Assembly (NCBI GenBank): GCA_029721435.1
Contig: CM056580.1
Location: 72,999,367 to 73,063,366, forward strand
Direction: 5' to 3'
DNA length: 64,000 nt
From: Gymnothorax reevesii
Lineage: Eukaryota; Chordata; Actinopteri; Anguilliformes; Muraenidae
The position numbers and the translations under genes are program-made. Numbering within the stretch: position 1 is the stretch's first letter; each line of letters begins with the position of its first letter. Shown here one piece after another: positions 34,657 to 44,184 of the stretch. The notes below the pieces were generated by a model, which ran no database searches, had not been told where the DNA came from, and saw nothing but the letters and a program-made list of their open reading frames with translations.

Positions 34657-35689
34657 TGCGACATACGTGGTTTGCGCAGCATTGACTAGCGCTTCGCGCA
34701 GCTTAACCAGAGCCTTGTAACATCCCCTCACTATATTGAGAGTAAAATAAACACTTATACAGCAACTACAGCGTATCTAACCTGATTGGTAAGCTCCCAT
34801 TAACTCAAAAAGTAGTATTGTTAAAACCTGTAAGTAAACTTACCCGTGTAGGCTACTCACTCCTCTCCACCAATGATTTACCTCGATCTCATGGTTAAAC
34901 TAACATTAAATCAGCTGTGTAGTCTACCCCACAGGTCCACTAAGTTCAAAACACGTTTTAATTTTAATAATAATAATAACTACAGCAATAAACACCGGCA
35001 TCCAAATGCTGTCGCAACATTTAACTCAGTGCAAGTACTTCTGAAAGTTATACCTAGCCTGACTGGCTCAATACTTGGCACTTTAACAAGAGAAGTGAAA
35101 ATAGGGGAGGGGGTTAACCCAACACAGAGATGAAAATAGTTTTTAATTAAATAAATAATCTTTACAATGTAATAACTCATTATAGTCATCAAATATTATG
35201 TTCAGGTGATGACATAGACATAGAAGAAATAACAAAGAATAAACACTGACAATGGTTAACATTTAAAATTAGACATCAGGCTACAAAAGATTTCAGCTGA
35301 TGACTCATTTCATTTCATGTAAACAACATTCTTTAGACATGTGTGAGAGAAGAACTATTAACACCAGTTGATAAATTAACAAAAAAGTGCAATATATGTT
35401 TCCATTACTGTCTTGCTGCAGAACTATCCCACACTGGTAGGAGGCCTACCTGAAATACTGATACTGTACCCATCAGGTCTGCGTCACAGGAACACACTCT
35501 ACTGTACTCAGCACCGCTGTATACATGTTCGGTGCATGGCATTGAGAAGTAATTGAAGTGACGGACAACTTAAGAGAACATTAGTTTGATTACACGCTGC
35601 ATTCAGTTCTTCATTTCTTAGACTAGTTAAGTGCAGGTCAGTCTAGTGTAGAACACATCATCAGGTCTGCGTCACTGGAACACACTCTG

Positions 35690-35692
<3 letters not shown>

Positions 35693-35737
<45 letters not shown>

Positions 35738-35747
35738 GCGTGTGTGT
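35693..35747. repeat. (TG)n microsatellite
   Basis: A long TG dinucleotide run with a few GC steps (TGCGTGTGCG) lies just past the 3' end of the transposase coding sequence. It is directly visible. Confidence 0.95.
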
Positions 35748-35757
35748 CTAATTTGAG

Positions 35758-35977
35758 CTAGTGAGGCAAGTTATCATAGAAACTGTGGAAGTCTTTGGGA
35801 ATGACTTCCTTCAGCTCTTGAAGATGTTTGAAGTTGGTGTCCTTGATCATCAGGCTGTCTGTGTAAAGTGGGGGGACGGCTGTCAGGCTGGTTGAGGTGG
35901 TATGTCGGAGTTTTGGGTGTGGAACTGGATTCCATTCATCGGAGTGGTGGAAGTCCATTGTCCCATTGATGTTGTAC
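35758..35977 (-). pseudogene. Transposase gene, last exon
   Basis: The minus-strand exon begins after TTTTATTAG at 35978. Joined to the previous exon it continues in frame as YNINGTMDFHHSDEWNPVP. It then runs through SLTAVPPLYTDSLMIKD and LQELKEVIPKDFHSFYDNLP to a TAG at 35760-35758. The donor (CAG then GTAATA) and the acceptor fit the rules, and the 215-bp intron (35978-36192) restores the reading exactly. A C-terminus ending in a Pro-x-x-(F/Y)HxFY-like motif is what I recall for this protein family. This exon itself is intact. Confidence 0.75.
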
Positions 35978-36192
35978 CTAATAAAACACAAGGATATTGG
36001 ACAAAGGATAATATCATTAGTTATCAATAATTAAGATATTTAAATAAAATCACAATTTAACCTACATTCCGTATAATCCAACAATCAGAAAAGCTAAGAT
36101 GTAGTTTTCATAAAACAATTTTAGATAAAGTAAATGTGTCCCATCTTGATTTTCCATTTTGAATTATAAAAGGGCTTTATTTGTATTATTAC

Positions 36193-37682
36193 CTGATGGC
36201 TCTGACATTGTGGACAGTGGGGTCCCCGGGTCTGGTTCCAGGTCGCAGAGACGAGCAGAGTCTTAGCTTCGTGAAGTCACGGAAGAATGAATGGTCCAGG
36301 TAACGGACGTCGTAAGGCTTTGGTTTTCTTCGTGCCTTCTTCATTCCCGACACATACTCAGCAGGGACATACACATCTTGATCCCTCAGACTTCTCTCGA
36401 TTACGCCATGGACTGAGTCACATTCCATCTGGGTATGGCCCTTCTCTAGGTACTTCTGTATCACCACCTTCTTGTTCTCCATCGCAAAGCAAAGAAGAGC
36501 ACTGGCAAGAATGGAATTCCTATTCTGGTAACCGCACCCGTCGCTCCACAGCACATATTCTTTGGGCTCATTCTGTCTGGTGAGGAAATCAACAATGCAA
36601 GATGCAAATTCACTGGCAGACAGGGCTCCCTCACTCTCATTCCATACATAACAGGTAGCGTCATGTGACCACATGTTGTACACTGTGAAGTTGTGCACGG
36701 CAAGTTTTGTTTTGTAATACAGTGCAGAGGCTTTTAGTTTGGGACACAGGAGGACGGCTTGAAGATCCATGCAAAGGACCATGGTGTCATCATTGGCACT
36801 ATTTTTATCCGCCATCTTCTCTGCCCGTGCTTCCTCCTTTTGCAGGAGGTGGTGCTGCCACTGCTCATCGGACAGGTTGCCGGCTTTGAAGGCACAGCAC
36901 ACATTACACTGGTCCTTCTTCGGTTGGTAAAGGCCTATGTTTAACTGGTGGAATGCTTCCGAGAAGATCTGCCTTGAAAATGGTCTGATGTTCTGTTCTT
37001 CTGCTGCACTGCAATACACTGTGTGGACATGGCTAATCAATTGAAAGACAGTTCAAGGTAAAGTTTGGATGTTGTTGATCGACAGTAGTGAGATGGCATC
37101 TTTGGAAGTCCCAGTAAAAAGCTGGAAAGGAACTCATGGCCTGCTGCTGATCTACTCTGTGTTGGCTCCTGGGTGTGTGTTTGCTCCTGGGTTAGTGCAC
37201 TGGTGTGTGTGACCTTTGACCAGTTAAGGGCAGACCATTCCCCTATACCTAGTGTAGACAAAAACAATTTTTTGCAGACTCTCCTTCTCTGACCATTAAC
37301 TCTTAAAAAGAAAAACAATGTGGACGAACGGCGAGAATCTTCTGATCCTCTTCTTCTTTTCACAGGGAGCACATCAATCAAACCACGTACAGTACATACA
37401 TTCTCTTCTCCTCCCAGCTCATATTTCTCCAGAAATTTTGAAAAATCCCTTCCCTCTCTTCGTCATTGATGTCTTTGCAGTGGTGCTTCTTTGACCTCTG
37501 ACACGCTGCTGATGTACACCTCGGCCCCATCATCCGTGGCTCCTTCAAGGCAACTTCACCCTCTCCTCTCCCAACATAAGACTCTCCACTCATTCTTTTT
37601 TTTTTGTTGACGTTTTTCTTCCACGTGTTTTCTGCTCTTTTCTTTCTCTTGGTTGGAGGTGTGACAGATGCATCGCTGGTGT
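36193..37682 (-). pseudogene. Transposase gene, main exon (two frame slips)
   Basis: This exon starts at 37682 (acceptor TTCAAAG) with DTSDASVTPPTKRKKRAEN, a basic stretch. A Cys/His-rich segment follows (CTSAACQRSKKHHC). After a frame slip at about 37378 come SRRSSTLFFF, VCKKLFLSTLGI and SHYCRSTTSKLYLEL. A second slip lies at about 37045. Then come PKKDQCNVCCAFK (about 36920), a probable catalytic region TMVLCMDLQ, WSDGCGYQNRNS and QMECDSVHGVIER, with spaced acidic residues. The exon ends in VRAIR at a CAG/GT donor. The motifs resemble a transposase-derived family common in fish. The two single-base slips may be real decay or sequence error; otherwise the frame is open. Confidence 0.75.
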
Positions 37683-37793
37683 CTTTGAAGTAAAAATAAG
37701 CACACAATATTAGTGAGATCTTTCTAAACTCTTCCAGTCATTAAACATTTTGTGTGAAATCATATTACTGAAATTCATCATAATTAATTTTAC

Positions 37794-37877
37794 CATCATG
37801 CACTTCTTGAGTGAAATCCCTAACTGGGGACTCCCTGTCTGACTCTCCCTTTCCATCTGCAGATGTATGGCTGGTAT
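37794..37877 (-). pseudogene. Transposase gene, 84-bp repeated exon, copy 3
   Basis: Bounded by an AG acceptor (TTATAAAG) and a GTAAAA donor, exactly 84 bp (28 codons), phase 1. It encodes DTSHTSADGKGESDRESPVR, then DFTQEVHD, an acidic and Ser-rich peptide. It is identical in layout to copies 1 and 2, and its peptide repeats the end of exon 1. Part of a transposon gene, not a host gene. Confidence 0.65.
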
Positions 37878-38104
37878 CTTTATAATAACAATAAGCACAC
37901 AATATTAGTGAGATCTTGAAAGTGAAAGCCCATCTGAGAAACATCCAACTCCCAGTTGTCATTATGACACAGCACACACTGCACACTGCACACAACGAAA
38001 TTACATTTATGCCTCACCCTGTGCAAATCTTTCTAAACACTTCCAGTCATAAAAATTTTGTGTGAAGTTAAATTACTGAAATTCATCATAACAATTAATT
38101 TTAC

Positions 38105-38188
38105 CATCATGCACTTCTGGAGTGAAATCCCTAACTGGGGACTCCCTGTCTGACTCTCCCTCTCCATCTGTCGATGTATCGCTGGTAT
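38105..38188 (-). pseudogene. Transposase gene, 84-bp repeated exon, copy 2
   Basis: Same boundaries and phase as copy 3, 84 bp, with small differences (a Val codon for Ala in the SAD segment and a Pro codon near the end, from the CTGGAGTG variant). The surrounding intron sequence, including AATAAGCACACAATATTAGT, is duplicated with it. Confidence 0.65.
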
Positions 38189-38301
38189 CTTTAAAATAAC
38201 AATAAGCACACAATATTAGTGAGATCTTTCTAAACACTTCCAGTCATTAAACATTTTGTGTGTGAAATCATATTACTGAAATTCATCAAAATTTATTTTA
38301 C

Positions 38302-38385
38302 CATCATGCACTTTTTGAGTGAAATCCCTAACTGGGGACTCCCTGTCTGACTCTCCCTTTCCATCTGCAGATGTATGGCTGGTAT
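38302..38385 (-). pseudogene. Transposase gene, 84-bp repeated exon, copy 1
   Basis: Same 84-bp exon with a GTAAAA donor and an AG acceptor. Starts of the three copies are spaced 197 and 311 bp apart, so exon and intron were duplicated together. Because each is a multiple of three and has the same phase, any number can be included without breaking the frame. Confidence 0.65.
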
Positions 38386-38499
38386 CTTTATAATAACAAT
38401 AAGCACACAATATTAGTGAGATCTTTCTAAACACTTCCAGTCATAAAACATTTTGTGTGAAGTTAAATTACTGAAATTCATCATCACAATTAATTTTAC

Positions 38500-38662
38500 C
38501 ATCATGCACTTCTTGTGTGAAATCCCTAACTGGGGACTCCCTATCTGACTCTCCCTCTCCATCTGCAGATGATTCGTCGTCTGCGTCCTCAACATAAAGG
38601 TTTTTGGCCTCATCGTAGGAGACGTTAACCAGACTACACAATTCCTCTAAGGAAACGGACAT
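38500..38662 (-). pseudogene. Transposase gene, first coding exon
   Basis: The minus-strand ATG at 38662-38660 opens MSVSLEELCSLVNVSYDEAK. An acidic stretch follows (EDADDESSADGEGESDRESP, then VRDFTQEVHD), with a GTAAAA donor after base 38500. The exon is 163 bp, 54 codons plus one base, which matches the phase of the 84-bp exons. Its last 22 codons are the source or a copy of their peptide. The start is chosen because no upstream in-frame ATG with a good context is needed and the acidic N-terminus fits. Promoter elements are expected between here and the right inverted repeat but are not identifiable. Confidence 0.65.
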
Positions 38663-39300
38663 TGTTTCTGTAAAGCACAACAAACCATGTAACATTATCT
38701 TTATCGTGACTGGTTCATCAACTAACGTTAACGTTACTGCAGTAATGGTGATGCGTAAAGACAGGCCGTAAGCGCCAGCTAAAATTGTTCAGGCGAACGC
38801 TAACCACCCGAAGATAAACACCAAGAACTAACTAGGTCACTAAACCGTTAAATAACTTGTTATGGCTAACAAAGTTAATCTCAAAAATCAAATGTGTCCG
38901 AAATACATGACCTAGGAGATAGTCAGACCTCGACAAACTAGCGGCAGGCTAGATGAAGTAGCTAAATGTAGCTAGGGTAGCTACTGATAGCTGATGGAAA
39001 TACGCAAGAGTAGAAAGCTACTTGCAACATAGCACAAATCATAACTGAAATAACACCAGGAGGATGTTTGTGTCCCTCGTCACTTGAATACTAGCTGCTA
39101 AGTTGGAAATCAGATCCCGGTTTTAGACTCGGAAAATCTGGTCACCCTACATACGACCAAAACATCATCATCAAAGATTTAATAATATCGACACGATTTT
39201 AATGACTTTTTTCTGAAATATTTACCTCATATATCATCGAAGTGGCGACCATAAAAGTTTCGGGCAGCTTCTTCAGTAACTTCCAAAATCCTGTCAGCGT
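38663..39300. other. Transposon 5' untranslated and promoter region
   Basis: No coding frame. AG-rich and GCTAGCTA-like phrases (38930-39000) occur. This region would hold the promoter of the minus-strand transposase gene, but no TATA or other element is convincing. Confidence 0.4.
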
Positions 39301-39331
39301 GAGGACGCAGCTGCAGAGATGCAAGGTTGAG

Positions 39332-39354
39332 TTACGAGGTTTTGACTGACAGTT
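39332..39354. promoter_or_regulatory. Subterminal copy of the transposon end motif (right)
   Basis: TTACGAGGTTTTGACTGACA resembles the terminal-repeat core. A weaker third copy, ATACGAGATTAAGACCCA, lies at about 39372-39390. Role inferred as transposase binding. Confidence 0.4.
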
Positions 39355-39532
39355 GAAGTGTCCAATGGAGATACGAGATTAAGACCCAAGCAGTTTTTAA
39401 CACTTTCTATTGGTTCATTGTTTCCAAAAGCATACACCCACCTGGAGACTGACCAATTGCATCGATTTCTGTAACTATACAAAAAATCTCAAAAATGGAG
39501 ATACAAGGTTTCCGCCCGACAGCGACGATGTG

Positions 39533-39845
39533 CTCTAATGTTCTCACAAAGTTCCTTCATAAGTCCAAACAGCTCTCACTCCCTAAAAGATTGAAAAACT
39601 GAAATTTTCATTTGTACTCACCAGTATGAAGGAACTATGATAAAATGTGCTTGTATATTGCTCAATAAATTAAGCTCATTGTGTCTGTGAGATTTATGCA
39701 TCTTTCTACATGATAGAGAGGGAAGAGGAAACAGGCCTATTTCTCAGTTTATTCTGATTTAGCAGTGAAAACAAATTAGGTCATTTTTAACTTCTTTTCA
39801 CGATGAGCATTAAACTATTCTGTTTTCACACAACAAGTATAGACT
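39533..39845. other. No gene seen
   Basis: Short AT-rich stretch between the transposon and a solo LTR. Confidence 0.5.
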
Positions 39846-39850
39846 CATAT

Positions 39851-40908
39851 TGTGACAGTGCATTTGGGAACCACACACAATCCAAAAAAAAAAAAAAAAA
39901 ACGCATGCCTTTATTGGAGTCCGAGTCAAAGCCAAAAAACACAGGAATTGCCAAGCCCCAATACGAAATCCAAAAACAGTGTCGACAAGACAGGCAGGGG
40001 TCAGAACCAGTAAGACAGATGAGCAGAGGTACAAAAACGATAAGCAAAAAGTCGTAGTTGATGAACAAAGCCAACGGTCATACACAGGGCACCCAAACAC
40101 GGAAATCGTGGTCATAAAAAAAATGGGCCGAAAGACAGGAACAGAAGTATTCATCAACGTTCAGACAAGAGCTGTGAGTGAAAAGACTGCTTAAATACAC
40201 ACAGGGAAGGTCACATGCTATACAGGAATCAGGTGTAGAGAATCAGACTGATTACAACAGGAGAATCACGAGGGAAGTCCTGACCACGAAAATTGGCAAA
40301 AGACAAAACACGAACTGGAATCACTCAAACAGCCTATGACATTTAAACAGCTCCGGTCCAGGAGTTTTACATGCACAGATAACGATCGCAGGAGAGTGAT
40401 TAAGCACGTGCGAGAGATCTCGCTGAAACTTAGGAGAGGACAGAAACAGGCTGAGAGGCGGAGTATAGAACAAGGCGATTGCGGAGAGGGAATTAGTCTA
40501 AATTAGTAGCGGTGTTACTTTACATATTAAACTAGAGTGCTCGTTAGTAATCTTATATACATGGATTAGTTGTGTTTGTAGACTATGATACAAAATACAA
40601 ATGTTAGTCTTGTTAGTGATCAGAACAGAAAAGCGAAGGAAGAAAACGAGACTCGAAGGAATATTTTAAACACCGGAATTTAAATTCATTCAAATCGCCC
40701 GTAGTCAGTGAGCACGCAGACAGGGAAGACGGACTGAACCAACTAGATCATAAGACAGGGGAGACTAGTGCAATGGAACTGAGAAATGGAATGATCCTAA
40801 AATCTGAGTATTACAATAACCAAAAAGAATAAATAAAAGACAATAATCATGAACACAGAACCTCACAGAACCTGAACATAAACATGACCAAAAACCACAA
40901 CCATGACA
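39851..40908 (-). repeat. Solo LTR (1,058 bp) with perfect target duplication
   Basis: Read on the minus strand it starts TGTCATGGTTGTGG and ends ACTGTCACA. The 5-bp duplication CATAT is at 39846-39850 and 40909-40913. An AATAAA signal near the 3' end (minus strand CCAATAAAGGCATGCG) and a T run follow. No internal region is left, so this is the scar of recombination between two LTRs. The start resembles the LTR at 49131-49559. Open frames within it are not genes. Confidence 0.85.
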
Positions 40909-40913
40909 CATAT

Positions 40914-42099
40914 TCATGTTTATTTTGAAAATACTAATACATGTTGGCTATAAACCTGCTTGAAGGTCTTGCTGGTTTTGTGCCAAGTTTGTACAAAAAA
41001 GTTAATTAACTGAGCGCCAAGAATTTGTAAAAATATTGTTAAATATCTTCTTTCTTTACCATTTGGGTGACTGAGCAGCACAGGAGACAAGTTCCTTGGA
41101 GATGAATCATTCTTCTAACATATCATCACAAAAGACAAATCCAACTGAATTTAGTGTGGACATACTGTCTCCACATGTGCTGTTTCATTTCATGGTCTAA
41201 TTGCTGAGTTTTCTGCTTTTTTGAGGGAGTCAAATATATTTCATCATATTCCAGCTGTCAGTTCAATTTTGTGGCCCTCTCTTTCAGCTTGTTGCATAAG
41301 CCAGTAAATTCAATTTACATGACGGTAATATGTTGTCCTTCCTGGCTCCGAGGATCATACACAAGCACACACACATCCACTTACACACAAATACGTTGTG
41401 TTTTCATGTTTTGTGGGGGATATCCTACAGCCGTGTACACACACGCTCAGAAATAAATGCAAACATGCACACACACACACACACAAATACATGTGCACAC
41501 TGTGTCTGGTTATACAGAAATAACAAAGTCCACAGTAAAGGAAGGTGTCTATGCTGTAACTAAATTTGTATTTCTGATTACAGAGATGTAAAAACTTTTG
41601 TTACTACAGCAAAGGGTAGAGATATGAAGATGATGACATGCAAAAACTGCACAAAAAAGAGTTTCACTGGTTCAAAGGTGTTCTGAGCATGACACGGCTA
41701 AAGGTCTCATAATGAAATAATCCACTTATCCCGCACCATGGATAATTTTTGTAGTAGTCTGCCAAGTGAAAAGAAGGAGCTGGTGACACCACATGCTTTA
41801 GATAACTGCAAATGTCTATACTTGAGTAATCGATTTGTGAGTCTGTGAAAGAATGTTCAATGTTTGCAGGGAATTGGAAATTACAATATTACGACAATTT
41901 TAAGTCAAATCCAACACAGGCCTACCAAAGAAAACGTAGTTACAGCACACAAAAACTTTGAAATGCACACATTAATTGTGGAAATAGAAACAGAAAAATT
42001 AAACCCTGCTACCAAAACTGTAAAAACAGCAACATAAACTGCTGACTCAGTAGCAAAAGACTATGAAACTGCAACATTTTCTACCGCATCTGTCTTTGC
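40914..42099. other. No gene seen; (CA)n tracts
   Basis: Unassigned. CA-rich simple repeats occur at about 41358-41376 and 41464-41485. Confidence 0.5.
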
Positions 42100-42800
42100 C
42101 ATTTACGGCGCTTGTGCGAACAGGCCCAGGCTTCTTTCAGAGATGGCAGAATCAGGCGTTTCTCCTTCGGCTGGTAAGTAAAACTTCCAAATATGACGTT
42201 ATTGTTAATGCAAATGTATAACAATGAATTGTAAGACGTAGCTGTTACATCCACATTCTCGTAAATTCACTTATTTTAGCATGTCACCACCGAAAATGAA
42301 CGATGAAATGTGAGCTGTCGATTTTGCTATAGTCTTAATGTTGCCAATTTGGCGACTTTCTTGCTAAATCTGGCGATGTAACAGCTATGACTTACGTCTC
42401 CTATTGTTCCTCTGCCGTTCTTTGTTGCTTTGGCTGTTTAATTGTGTACACCATCTCTCAGCGCTGGGCTGGGATGCTTCATCTGTTCCGCCATTGCCAA
42501 TAACACAGATTCTTGTTCTTCTTCTTCTAATAATTTTCCACAGGCTGTGGACTAAAAATGCAGATTCAGTTCTCCGCACGTTTACAAGCAGAGAAGACCG
42601 CCTTTTTATGATGTTCTCTCACCGGATTGGATAGAGGCAGTGGGTGACTCCAGAATTTTATATACTACTTCATTGCAGAGGACAGTTGCTGAGAGACGTG
42701 TGTTTTGGACCAGATAATCTAAATCAACAATGTCTGTCAGAATTTGGAGCTATTCAACACTTAAAAAAAAAAAAAAAAAATCACTTACTGCAGCTTTAAT
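42100..42800 (+). repeat. Probable retroposed or repeat block with ATG mini-exon and poly-A
   Basis: GAGATGGCAGAATCAGGCGT, then TTCTCCTTCGGCTG, runs into GTAAGTAAAAC: a short frame (MAESGVSPSAG) ending in a perfect splice donor. Later text, GAGAGACGTGTGTTTTGGAC and CAATGTCTGTCAGAATTTGG, leads to a long A run (42763-42780) and ACTGCAGCTTTAA. I recall similar text as a fish repeat. It could be a host first exon, but nothing downstream supports that. Confidence 0.35.
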
Positions 42801-42875
42801 TTGAAAAAAATTATAATAGTGAAAAGCAACACGCAGGGACTCTTGTGTGTAACTGCTTCTGTTACTTTTAACAAT

Positions 42876-43449
42876 TGTTACGCTCCTGCCCATTTCCTTT
42901 ACATGGAGCTGTGCCTGAGGAGGCGGGGCCAACTGGGAGAGCTGCTGATTGCCCTCATGAGCTGCACCTGCCTTGAGGCCTTAAGTTTGCCCAGAAGTTG
43001 GACAAGGAGTTCTCCCCCCCCCCCCCCCCTCTCGACACTGCCATTATGTTGTTCACTTTTGTTTTATGCTTGAGTTGACCATTCTCTGTTTACTTTTTTG
43101 TTATTGTTTATGAGGATTAATTTGGATGACATTTAAGTAGTTTCTTTTTCATGTTCCCCGGCAGGACGGTGAGTATTTTCCTTTTTGTTGTTTCAATTAT
43201 TAGAAGTATACTTTTTATTCTCTCCCGTCCTGCCTCATAACAGCTATGGGGAATATATTTTGTTTGATTTATTTTTTTGATTACTTTTGGTGTCAAATTA
43301 CATTTGGCAAATAAATGCCTACACTTTTGCAGTGACCAGCAACTTTTGACAGTTTGATTTCTCCATGTGGCTTTCTTATGTTTATGGCTTTAGTGCAGCA
43401 CTTTGGTTTTACCCTAATTGGTTAATTGGGGCCAATTTCAGCCGTAACA
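42876..43449 (+). repeat. 5' LTR
   Basis: Begins TGTTACGCTCCTGCCC and ends GCAGCC/TCAGCCGTAACA-type, 574 bp. It has a long C run (about 43014-43030). By eye it differs from the 3' LTR by fewer than ten substitutions plus a few small indels and the C run. Confidence 0.9.
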
Positions 43450-43453
43450 TAAT

Positions 43454-43471
43454 TGGGGGCTTGTCCGGGAG
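43454..43471 (+). promoter_or_regulatory. Primer binding site, tRNA-Pro type
   Basis: TGGGGGCTTGTCCGGGAG starts 5 bases after the LTR. It matches the complement of the 3' end of tRNA-Pro (TGGGGGCTCGTCCGGGAT) at 16 of 18 positions. The tRNA would prime first-strand cDNA synthesis. Confidence 0.8.
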
Positions 43472-43684
43472 CCTTAATTGGCTAATTGAGTGATCAATCA
43501 ATTGGCTGTTTTTGTGTGCTGCTTATTTGTATTGTGGTTTGCTGCCACTTTTTTTTTTTTTTTTGCCGCATGTTATGAGTTGCTGTGTAAAGGCTGTTTT
43601 GGCCATATTTTGAGTCTAGCTTTTAAGGCTATGAAGTTTTTAACCCACTCTTGTGGCGGTATTGTCTTCTGTGTTTTTTGAATT

Positions 43685-44180
43685 ATGGAGTTTGAATTGG
43701 AGAAATTTGTTAAAGCACCAACATTGGCACAGTTTAACTGTTGTACTAAGAAGGAGCTCTTGTTAATTGCTGACCACTACTCAATTGAGGTGGTTCGTTC
43801 TGGTCGTAAGGTTGATATTAAATTGGCTGTTTTGTCTGGTTTGATTGAGAATAAGGTGTTGTCCCAGGAGGAGGTGACTGAGTCATCTACTGCGGCTCTT
43901 CCTGTGTCTTCAGATTTTGAGGACAAGCCTAGTTATCAGGCCTTGCGTTTAAAAGAACTCGAGTTTCAGCTTGGGTTCAAAGAACTTCATTTGAGGGAGT
44001 TGGAGTTGCAATCCAGAAGAGAGACTGTGAAACTTGAGTATGAGTTTCGTTTAAAGCAGTTGGAGTTTGGGTCTAATTGGTCAAAAATTTGATGTCACTA
44101 AACATATTCGTATGATTCCTCCCTTTTCTGAAAAGGAAGTTGAGAAATACTTTCCTCATTTTGAACGGGTGGCTACTATT
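43685..44180 (+). pseudogene. gag: Gmr1-like element: gag N-terminal part
   Basis: The ATG at 43685 opens MEFELEKFVKAPTLAQFNCC. A helical, Leu- and Glu-rich region follows (LKELEFQLGFKELHLRELEL, about residues 95-130), probably a coiled coil. A one-base slip near 44085 shifts the frame, after which MIPPFSEKEVEKYFPHFERV continues to 44180. A piggyBac element then interrupts at a TTAA. The family's gag forms particles. Similar N-terminal layouts precede the SCAN-like domain in this group. Confidence 0.8.
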
Positions 44181-44184
44181 TTAA

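Larger units (their letters stand above)
34428..39532 (-). mobile_element. 5.1-kb DNA transposon with long inverted repeats and spliced transposase
   Basis: The terminal inverted repeats of about 37 bp share TCGTCGCTGTCGGGCGGAAA, then CCT, GTAT and TCCA. The left copy is at 34428-34464, and the right copy at 39496-39532 is read inward. Possible 5-bp target copies are CTTTA (34423-34427) and CTCTA (39533-39537). The minus strand carries one multi-exon gene. Degenerate inner copies of the end motif (ACGAGGTTTC-type) lie at about 34638-34656 and 39332-39354. A (TG)n tract sits just beyond the stop codon. I cannot assign the superfamily with certainty; the protein motifs suggest a eukaryotic DDE family found widely in fish. 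Confidence 0.8.

Noticed and set aside
34873..35192. Possible genes beside the transposon's left end
   Set aside because: No domains are seen, and the stretch lies in the 3' untranslated part of the 5.1-kb transposon.
37690..38600. A CRISPR-like or satellite array
   Set aside because: The repeated units are exon-plus-intron duplications with splice borders and conserved phase inside a transposon gene.
39803..40194. Open frames on both strands near the A run
   Set aside because: They fall inside the solo LTR at 39851-40908 and have no family resemblance.
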